The notes under the pieces: generated by a model
Told to the model about the DNA's origin: nothing
Database searches by the model: none
Seen by the model: only the letters and a program-made list of their open reading frames with translations
Position numbers and translations under genes: made by a program
Shown: positions 46,385-52,435 of the stretch, piece by piece
Position numbering within the stretch: position 1 is the first letter of the stretch
Layout: each line of letters starts with the position of its first letter
From: Microtetraspora glauca
GTDB lineage: Bacteria > Actinomycetota > Actinomycetes > Streptomycetales > Streptomycetaceae
DNA length: 52,435 bases
NCBI GenBank assembly: GCA_000721275.1
Contig: JOFO01000043.1
Span: 1 to 52,435, forward strand
Reading direction: 5' to 3'

Positions 46385-47431
46385 TCAGAACGCGACGCGG
46401 GCGGCAAGCGGCAGGTGGTCGCTGCGCGTCTCCGGCAGCGCCCAGGACGCGACCGGCTCCACGCCGCGGACCAGGATCTGGTCGATCCGGGCCATCGGGA
46501 AGGACGCCGGCCAGGAGAAGCCGAAGCCGTCGCCGGCCGCGCCCTGGGTGGAGCGCAGCTGGGCGGTGACGGCGTTGAGGGAGCGGTCGTTCATGGTGCC
46601 GTTGAGGTCGCCGAGGAGGACGATCCGCTGGGCCCGGTCGTTCGCGATGGCCGCGCCGAGCGCGTCGGCGCTGGTGTCGCGCTGGCTGGCGGTGAAGCCG
46701 GCGTCGAGGTTGACCCGTACGGACGGCAGGTGGGCGACGTACACCCGCAGCTCGCCCTGGGGGGCGACGACGGTGGCCTGCATGGCGCGGGTCCAGCCCA
46801 TGTGGATGTCGACCGGGCGCGGGTCCCGCAGCGGCAGCCGGCTCCACAGGCCGACGGTGCCCTGGACGGAGTGGTACGGGTACCGCTCGGCGAGCTCCCG
46901 CTCGTAGACCGGCACCATGTCGGCCTTCAGCTCCTCCAGCGCGAGGACGTCGGCGCCGGAGCCGGCGAGCTGCCGGGCGGTGCCGGCCGGGTCGGGGTTG
47001 TCGGCGTTGACGTTGTGGGTGGCGACGGTGAGGTCGCCGCCGCCGGACGACTTGTCGGCGACGAGCCCTCCGAAGAGGTTGAGCCAGACGACCGCCGGGA
47101 GCAGCAGCGCGATGAGCGCGGTGGCGGAGCGGCGCAGCAGCGCGAGGAGCAGCAGGACCGGGACGAAGAGGCCGAGCCAGGGCAGGAAGGTCTCGGTGAG
47201 GCTGCCGAGGTTGCCGAGCCGGTTGGGGATCTGCGCGTGGAGGGCCATGAGGAGGGTGAGGGCGACCGCGAAGACGGCCAGCAGGATGCCGCGCCGCCAG
47301 ATGCCGGGGTCGCGGCGGAGGCGGGCGAGGCGACCGAGACGGCCGGGCGCGGAACCGGAACGGCCGGAGGGTCCGGGACGCCCGCCTCCCGTTCCGCCGT
47401 GCTCCGTCCCCGTCATGTCCACCCGCGTCAT
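46385..47431 (-). CDS. Membrane-anchored endonuclease/exonuclease/phosphatase-family protein
   Basis: A 348-residue protein. A Gly/Pro/Arg-rich tail is followed by about three transmembrane helices (about 46-120) and a C-terminal EEP domain, with ATHNVNADN, ALEELKAD (metal-binding Glu), GDLNGTMND and the terminal RSDHLPL. This is the architecture of actinobacterial membrane proteins with an outward-facing DNase-I-like phosphodiesterase, which may act on nucleic acids, phospholipids or phosphoester metabolites. ATG 47431 has AGGGCAG upstream. Confidence 0.87.
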   Translation of the reverse strand: MTRVDMTGTEHGGTGGGRPGPSGRSGSAPGRLGRLARLRRDPGIWRRGILLAVFAVALTLLMALHAQIPNRLGNLGSLTETFLPWLGLFVPVLLLLALLRRSATALIALLLPAVVWLNLFGGLVADKSSGGGDLTVATHNVNADNPDPAGTARQLAGSGADVLALEELKADMVPVYERELAERYPYHSVQGTVGLWSRLPLRDPRPVDIHMGWTRAMQATVVAPQGELRVYVAHLPSVRVNLDAGFTASQRDTSADALGAAIANDRAQRIVLLGDLNGTMNDRSLNAVTAQLRSTQGAAGDGFGFSWPASFPMARIDQILVRGVEPVASWALPETRSDHLPLAARVAF

Positions 47432-47672
47432 CGCTGCCCTCGCTCGCCTTGCCGTGCCGTCGTGCCGTCCGTGCTCCGAGACCCGGACCCGACCCTAGGC
47501 GATGCCGGGGCCCGCGCACTCCCCCAAGGACGGACGCGGCGTGTGACGGGGTTCCGGTTACGGGCCGGAACGGGCCGGCTGTGACAGAACACGCACATTC
47601 GTACGGATCCCGGCGGGGCGGGCCCCCGGGGCCCGTCCCGGGGCGGCCGGGTCGTCCCGAGTCGCCCCGCGG

Positions 47673-47885
47673 TCAGTCCCGGGGCCGTACGCCGTCGAGG
47701 ACGGTGCCGGCGACGCGGGCCGGGAAGTCGGGCGACAGGTCGGCGTCGGGCTGGAGGACGGTACGGAGCAGGAGCGGGCCGACGAAGAGGTCGTTGACCA
47801 GCTCCAGGTCCAGATCGGCCCGCACCTCGCCCTCGGCGACGCCGCGCCGGAGGACCTCGATGCCGACGTCTGTGAAGAGCGCCAC
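47673..47885 (-). pseudogene. C-terminal remnant of a TetR-family regulator
   Basis: A 70-residue frame (GTG 47885, beginning ALFTDVGIEVLRRGVAEGEV) matches only the last third of TetR-family proteins, including the NDLFVGPLLLRTVL helix. The helix-turn-helix and most of the ligand domain are missing; the upstream sequence is the panB leader and shows no TetR-like coding. It is therefore most likely a deletion remnant. A small functional protein cannot be excluded, but it would have no DNA-binding domain. Confidence 0.6.
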
Positions 47886-47983
47886 GCCGCCCCACTTCCC
47901 CGCCCGCCCGGCGAAGTGCCACCATGGACGTGGTCCGGGGACGCCGTCAGGGCGCCTCGAGATGACGAAGGAGCCGTTCCACC

Positions 47984-48847
47984 ATGACGCTTCAGGCTGC
48001 CTCGAAACAGCCCGCCGACGGCACGAAGACGCTGTACGGCGGCAAGGGCTCGCGCCGCCTCACCGTCCACGACATCGCCGCCGCCAAGCTCCGCGGCGAG
48101 AAGTGGCCCATGCTCACCGCCTACGACGCCATGACCGCGTCCGTCTTCGACGAGGCCGGCATCCCGGTGATCCTCGTGGGCGACTCCATGGGCAACTGCC
48201 ACCTCGGCTACGAGACCACCGTGCCCGTCACCCTGGACGAGATGGCCATCCTCTCGGCGGCCGTCGTCCGCGGCACCCGGCGCGCCCTCGTCGTCGGCGA
48301 CCTGCCCTTCGGCTCGTACCAGGAGGGGCCCGTCCAGGCCCTGCGCAGCGCGACCCGCCTCGTCAAGGAGGCCGGCGTGCAGGCGGTCAAGCTGGAGGGC
48401 GGCGAGCGGTCGCTGCCGCAGACCGAGATGCTGGTCCAGGCCGGCATCCCCGTCATGTCGCACCTCGGCCTCACCCCGCAGTCCGTGAACACCATGGGCT
48501 ACCGGGTGCAGGGCCGGTCCGACGAGGCCGCGCACAAGCTGCTGCGCGACGCCAAGGCCGCCCAGGACGCGGGCGCCTTCGCGCTCGTCCTGGAGCTGGT
48601 CCCGGCCGAGCTGGCGGCCGAGGTCACCCGCTCGCTGCACATCCCCGTCATCGGCATCGGCGCCGGCCCGGACACCGACGCCCAGGTCCTCGTCTGGACC
48701 GACATGGCCGGCCTGACCGGCGGCAAGGTGCCGCGCTTCAGCAAGCAGTACGCGAACCTCCGCGAGACGCTCGGCGACGCCGCCCGCGCCTTCGCCGAGG
48801 ACGTGGCCGGCGGGGCCTTCCCCGCCGAGGAGCACACCTTCCACTAG
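47984..48847 (+). CDS. panB: 3-methyl-2-oxobutanoate hydroxymethyltransferase
   Basis: A 287-residue ketopantoate hydroxymethyltransferase, the first committed enzyme of pantothenate/CoA biosynthesis, using 5,10-methylene-tetrahydrofolate. It has MLTAYDAMTA, the metal ligand Asp in VGDSMGNCHLGY, KLEGGE, the catalytic Glu in LVLELVP and IGIGAGPDTDAQVLVWTDM. A 25-residue N-terminal extension precedes the usual start region. ATG 47984 has AAGGAG. A complex terminator follows. PanC and PanD are not in the window. Confidence 0.95.
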   Translation: MTLQAASKQPADGTKTLYGGKGSRRLTVHDIAAAKLRGEKWPMLTAYDAMTASVFDEAGIPVILVGDSMGNCHLGYETTVPVTLDEMAILSAAVVRGTRRALVVGDLPFGSYQEGPVQALRSATRLVKEAGVQAVKLEGGERSLPQTEMLVQAGIPVMSHLGLTPQSVNTMGYRVQGRSDEAAHKLLRDAKAAQDAGAFALVLELVPAELAAEVTRSLHIPVIGIGAGPDTDAQVLVWTDMAGLTGGKVPRFSKQYANLRETLGDAARAFAEDVAGGAFPAEEHTFH

Positions 48848-48873
48848 GCGCGCCCGCCCCCTCGCGCACCCCA

Positions 48874-48933
48874 CCGACAGCCCGCCGACAGTCCCGTCGG
48901 CGGGCTGTCGGCCGTCTGTCGGCGGGCTGTCGG
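48874..48933 (+). terminator. panB terminator with a duplicated right arm
   Basis: The left arm CCGACAGCCCGCCGAC (48874-48889) pairs perfectly over 16 bases with GTCGGCGGGCTGTCGG at 48896-48911 (6-base loop). An identical second right arm at 48918-48933 (22-base period) offers an alternative hairpin. It ends 22 bases before the ABC transporter ATG. Confidence 0.7.
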
Positions 48934-48955
48934 TGGCGGCCTGTTCCATGGGGGC

Positions 48956-49948
48956 ATGACGCGATCACAGACCAACGCCGTCGAGGTCCGGGGCCTCGTG
49001 AAGCACTTCGGCGAGACCAGGGCCCTCGACGGGGTCGACCTGGACGTCCGCGAGGGCACCGTCCTCGGGGTCCTCGGGCCCAACGGCGCCGGGAAGACCA
49101 CCCTCGTCCGCTGCCTGTCCACCCTGCTCGTCCCGGACGCCGGGACCGCCGTCGTCGCCGGCTACGACGTGGTGCGCCAGCCCCGCCAGCTGCGCCGCAC
49201 CATCGGCCTCACCGGCCAGTACGCCTCCGTCGACGAGAAGCTGTCCGGCTTCGAGAACCTGTACATGATCGGCCGGCTGCTCGACCTGTCCCGTGCGGAC
49301 GCCCGCCGCCGCGCCGACGAGATGCTGGAGCGCTTCTCGCTCACCGAGGCCGCCAAGCGCCCCGCGATGAACTACTCCGGCGGCATGCGGCGCCGCCTCG
49401 ACCTGGCCGCCTCGATGATCGGGCAGCCCGCCGTGCTCTACCTGGACGAGCCGACCACCGGCCTCGACCCCCGCACCCGCAACGAGGTGTGGGACGAGGT
49501 GAAGCGGATGGTGTCCGAGGGCGTCACCGTCCTCCTCACCACCCAGTACATGGAGGAGGCGGAGCAACTGGCGAGCGAGCTGACCGTCGTCGACCGGGGC
49601 CGGGTCATCGCCCGCGGCGAGGTCGACGAGCTCAAGGCGAAGGTCGGCGGCCGGACCCTCAAGGTCCGCCCGGTCGACCCGGACCAGCTCCCCGCGATGG
49701 CCGCCGCGCTCCGCGAGACCGGTCTCGACGGCGTCGCCGGCGCGACCGTGGTGCCCGACGAGGGCGCGCTGTACGTGCCGATCCTCACCGACCAGCAGCT
49801 GACCGCCGTCGTCTCGCTGCTGGGCGCGCGCGGCTTCGGCATCGCCCACATCGGCACCCATCTGCCCAGCCTGGACGAGGTGTTCCTGGCCATCACCGGC
49901 CAGAAGACCGCCGGGTCCGACGAGATCACCGAGGAGGTCGCCGCGTGA
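48956..49948 (+). CDS. ABC transporter ATP-binding protein, DrrA-type
   Basis: A 330-residue exporter ATPase. It has Walker A GPNGAGKTT (41-49), signature YSGGMRRRL (140-148), Walker B VLYLDEP (160-166) and a C-terminal domain of about 90 residues typical of daunorubicin-resistance-like ATPases. With the permease encoded downstream (GTGA overlap) it forms a two-gene drug or lipid exporter. The start is 22 bases after the panB terminator and has no strong Shine-Dalgarno. The nearest regulator is the convergent SARP-like gene. Confidence 0.92.
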   Translation: MTRSQTNAVEVRGLVKHFGETRALDGVDLDVREGTVLGVLGPNGAGKTTLVRCLSTLLVPDAGTAVVAGYDVVRQPRQLRRTIGLTGQYASVDEKLSGFENLYMIGRLLDLSRADARRRADEMLERFSLTEAAKRPAMNYSGGMRRRLDLAASMIGQPAVLYLDEPTTGLDPRTRNEVWDEVKRMVSEGVTVLLTTQYMEEAEQLASELTVVDRGRVIARGEVDELKAKVGGRTLKVRPVDPDQLPAMAAALRETGLDGVAGATVVPDEGALYVPILTDQQLTAVVSLLGARGFGIAHIGTHLPSLDEVFLAITGQKTAGSDEITEEVAA

Positions 49949-50802
49949 GCACGACCACGGTCACCAAGTCCCCCGCCGGCACCGCGGGTCCGGCGCCCGC
50001 GCGGCCGGTCCGCGCCACCGCCGAGGGCCGCATCGGCCTGCGCGCCAACCTGCGGCACATCGGCGCGCTGGCCCGGCGCAACGCGCTCCAGATCAAGCAG
50101 GACCCGGAGTCGATGTTCGACGCCGTGCTCATGCCGATCATCTTCATCCTGCTCTTCGTGTACGTCTTCGGCGGCGCCATCGCCGGCAAGGGCAACAACG
50201 ACGCCTACGTGAACTACGTGGCGCCCGGCCTGATGGCGATGATGGGCATGAACATCGCGATGGCCGTCGGCGTCGGCATCAACGACGACTTCAAGAAGGG
50301 GGTGATGGACCGCTTCCGGACGATGCCGATCGCCCGCTCCTCGGTCCTCATCGCCAAGATCGTCGTCGAGATCGGCCGGATGCTGATCGCCACCGCGATC
50401 CTGCTCGGCATGAGCTTCCTGCTCGGTCTGACGATCCACACCTCGGTGCTCCACCTGCTCGCCGCCATCGGCCTGTCGATGGTCTTCGGCGCCTCGCTGA
50501 TGTGGATCTTCATCCTGCTCGGTCTGACGATGAAGACCGCGCAGGCGGTCCAGGGCATGGCGATGCTGGTCCTGATGCCGCTCCAGTTCGGCTCCTCGAT
50601 CTTCGCGCCGACGACGACGATGCCCGGCTGGCTGGAGACCTTCACGGACTACAACCCGCTGTCCAACCTCGCCGACGCGGCCCGGAACCTGATCAACGGC
50701 GGCGCGGTCGCCCACTCCGTGTGGATGACGCTGGGCTGGTCGGTGGTCATCACCGTCGTCACGGCGCCGCTCGCCGTCTCCAAGTTCCGCAAGAAGACCT
50801 GA
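49945..50802 (+). CDS. ABC transporter permease, DrrB/ABC-2 type
   Basis: A 285-residue membrane protein with a cytoplasmic tail of about 45 residues and six helices in ABC-2 permease order. It includes the coupling segment DFKKGVMDRFRTMPIARSS and the final cytoplasmic FRKKT. GTG 49945 overlaps the ATPase stop as GTGA. It dimerises to form the export channel for the DrrA-like ATPase. The substrate is unknown; multidrug or self-resistance export is the family norm. Confidence 0.92.
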   Translation: MSTTTVTKSPAGTAGPAPARPVRATAEGRIGLRANLRHIGALARRNALQIKQDPESMFDAVLMPIIFILLFVYVFGGAIAGKGNNDAYVNYVAPGLMAMMGMNIAMAVGVGINDDFKKGVMDRFRTMPIARSSVLIAKIVVEIGRMLIATAILLGMSFLLGLTIHTSVLHLLAAIGLSMVFGASLMWIFILLGLTMKTAQAVQGMAMLVLMPLQFGSSIFAPTTTMPGWLETFTDYNPLSNLADAARNLINGGAVAHSVWMTLGWSVVITVVTAPLAVSKFRKKT

Positions 50803-50811
50803 CGCGCGGGG

Positions 50812-52435
50812 TCAGGACTCGGCGCGCTCACTGATCGCGTCGGCGGCGCGGCCGAGCAGGGCGGCGGCCTCCTCAGCGGAGAGGCCGCCGCCCTCGGCGT
50901 GCGCGGCGGCGAAGGCGTCCGGGCCGAGCGCCGCCCGGGCCAGTTCCGTCGCCCGCTCCAGGTTCTCCCGCTCCATGCCGGGCTCCCGGTGCCCGTCCGG
51001 CACGAGGGCGTCGCGCGCGCCGAGGAGCAGGGCCGCCGTCCGGGCCGACGCCCCGCCGAGCCCGGCGAGCGCCCACGCGCCGACGACCAGGTGGACCCCC
51101 GGCATCTGCGGCACCACCATCAGCGACAGCGGCCCCAGGGAGCGGTCGTACGCCTGGGAGACCCGGACGAGCGCGTCCGCGTACCGCTCCTCCAGGACGT
51201 CGAGCCAGGCCAGGACGCCGAGCGTGAAGCCCTCGAAGACGGACAGGGTCTCGCTGCTGAACTCCTCCATGAGGACGGTCAGGTGCTCCCGGGCCTCGGC
51301 GGTCCGGCCGGTCCTGCCCAGGGCGATCGCCAGGAACAGGCGGGCGCCGAGCTGCGCTTCGTGGCCGGTGGCGTGGTCGGCCAGGATCTTCCGCAGGATC
51401 GCCTCGCCCTCCTCGAACCGGCCCGCCTCGATGAGGGTGTCGGCGTACCGGGCCCGCAGCAGCTCCTGCTGCGACGGCGCCCCGATCTTCTCCGCGTAGC
51501 CGATGGCGGCGGCGAAGTCGCGGGAGGCCGCGTCGTACGCGAGCTGCCGCTCGTGCGCCTCGCCGCGGGCGGACAGCGCCTCGGCGGCGCCCCAGGCGTC
51601 CCCGAGCCGTTCGAACAGGGCCAGGCTCTCGTCGGCGTCCGCGATCGCCAGGTCGGCCCACGCGCCGCGGTTGGCCCGCATGTTGGCCCGCATCTGCAGG
51701 ATGTGGGCGAGTTCCCAGTCGTAGCCGTGCCGGCGGCACGCCTCCACGGTGACGTCGAGGAGTTCGTGCAGCCGCTCCGGCTCGCCCATGATGAGCACCG
51801 CGAAGACCGCGAAGGATCCGGGGAGCCGGCAGGTCTGCGGCAGCCCGGGCCGGTAGACGGCGGTGATCTCGCGGAGCCGGTCCTGGCCCTCGGGGCTGGT
51901 CCAGCGGGCCGTCTCGTGGTCCATGTTGATCAGCTCGACGAGCCGCACCCCGCGCCGGGCCTCCCAGCGCTGCTCCTCCGGCAGCGGCGGCGGGGCGGCC
52001 GTGCACGGCTCGTGCAGCGGGACGACCGGCGCGGCCGGCGGGGTGAACGGGTCGGGGCCCAGCGCGGCGACGGCCCGGACCGACTGGAGGGCGTCGGAGC
52101 GCAGGTCGCGCAGCTGCCAGTACCAGAGCAGGGCGTGCACGAGGACCAGCGCCTCGTCCTCGTCGCGGCCGGCGACGGCCCGGGCGAGCGCGGTGCGGAC
52201 GTTGCCGTACTCGGCGTCGAGCCGGACCATGGCGGCGAGCTGCCCGGAGCCGCGGAGCTCGGGGTCGGTGGTGCGGGCGAGTTCGCGGTAGTACGTGAGG
52301 TGGGCCCGTTCCGCCGCCGCCCGTTCACCGGCCTCGTCCAGCCGTTCCGCCGCGTACTCCGCCACCGTCTCCAGCAGCCGGAACCGCATCCCCCGCTCCT
52401 CCGGCGCCGCCACCACCAGCGACTTGTCCACCAGC
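50812..52435 (-). CDS. AfsR/SARP-type regulator, C-terminal part (5' end beyond window)
   Basis: About 540 residues of the C-terminal portion are visible; the frame runs off the right edge. The visible start (LVDKSLVVAAPEERGMRFRLLETVAEYA) is the winged-helix end of an NB-ARC/STAND ATPase domain as in AfsR-like and LuxR-type regulators. It is followed by an extended TPR helical region with segments such as ALFERLGDAWGAAEALSARGEA. An N-terminal SARP or BTAD DNA-binding domain is expected outside the window but cannot be confirmed. It is convergent with the DrrAB-like exporter, 9 bases apart. Confidence 0.8.
   Translation of the reverse strand, partial: LVDKSLVVAAPEERGMRFRLLETVAEYAAERLDEAGERAAAERAHLTYYRELARTTDPELRGSGQLAAMVRLDAEYGNVRTALARAVAGRDEDEALVLVHALLWYWQLRDLRSDALQSVRAVAALGPDPFTPPAAPVVPLHEPCTAAPPPLPEEQRWEARRGVRLVELINMDHETARWTSPEGQDRLREITAVYRPGLPQTCRLPGSFAVFAVLIMGEPERLHELLDVTVEACRRHGYDWELAHILQMRANMRANRGAWADLAIADADESLALFERLGDAWGAAEALSARGEAHERQLAYDAASRDFAAAIGYAEKIGAPSQQELLRARYADTLIEAGRFEEGEAILRKILADHATGHEAQLGARLFLAIALGRTGRTAEAREHLTVLMEEFSSETLSVFEGFTLGVLAWLDVLEERYADALVRVSQAYDRSLGPLSLMVVPQMPGVHLVVGAWALAGLGGASARTAALLLGARDALVPDGHREPGMERENLERATELARAALGPDAFAAAHAEGGGLSAEEAAALLGRAADAISERAES

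Noticed and set aside
50798..50816. CCTGAC/GTCAGG hairpin between the ABC permease and SARP-like genes
   Set aside because: Only 6 bp of stem; too weak to list as a terminator with confidence.

Overview
This is a 52.4-kb piece of a Streptomyces (or very close actinomycete) chromosome. The base composition is very GC-rich, with G or C at almost every third codon position. GTG starts, 4-base GTGA/ATGA gene overlaps and leaderless promoters are common. The gene content (maltose locus, glnE, a second glutamine-synthetase-like gene, glutamine-dependent NAD synthetase, panB, DrrAB-type ABC exporter) follows, as far as I remember it, the SCO2226-SCO2260 stretch of S. coelicolor. I see no tRNA, rRNA, insertion sequence, prophage or CRISPR array. 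The first and last genes are cut by the window edges.

Layout. 1-5 kb: an edge-truncated membrane protein, a predicted diiron enzyme coupled to a PDR/VanB-type reductase, an acidic membrane protein, a TetR regulator and a tautomerase-like isomerase. 5-19.7 kb: starch/maltodextrin utilisation. A large secreted amylopullulanase, a secreted alpha-amylase with a CBM20, a LacI-family regulator, an intracellular alpha-glucosidase, and the MalEFG importer all lie on the minus strand, with MalR divergent on the plus strand. Extracellular enzymes cut starch, MalEFG imports maltodextrins (no ATPase gene here; MsiK elsewhere is presumed to energise it), and AglA hydrolyses them. Two closely related LacI-type repressors bracket the system, and matching 21-bp operators lie at malE and aml.

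19.8-26.8 kb: a PAP2/IPC-synthase-like membrane enzyme; an amidohydrolase plus APC permease with a divergent TetR; a flavin disulfide-reductase-fold NADH dehydrogenase-like protein next to an ECF41 sigma factor (SigJ), with a Crp-like palindrome between them. 26.8-37.5 kb: GlnE, a secreted LmbE/PIG-L deacetylase with a C-terminal repeat domain, a translationally coupled P450 pair in which the upstream partner lacks the K-helix ExxR arginine (CYP157-like), a VOC protein, a GNAT acetyltransferase and a GlnA2-like ligase. 37.6-47.4 kb: a DUF3105/DUF305 membrane pair, a CBS protein, an alpha/beta hydrolase-DUF998-APC operon carrying a 47-bp tandem duplication at a gene junction, nadE, an MFS exporter and a membrane EEP-family phosphodiesterase. 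47.6-52.4 kb: a TetR remnant, panB, a repeat-rich terminator, a DrrAB-type ABC exporter and the C-terminal part of an AfsR/SARP-type regulator.

Most genes are ordinary streptomycete core or near-core genes. The most unusual points are the unorthodox P450 pair, the duplicated start region that makes a coupled mini-ORF, the dual LacI control of the maltose genes, and the reading of the 'metal-dependent hydrolase' as a diiron oxygenase with its own reductase.
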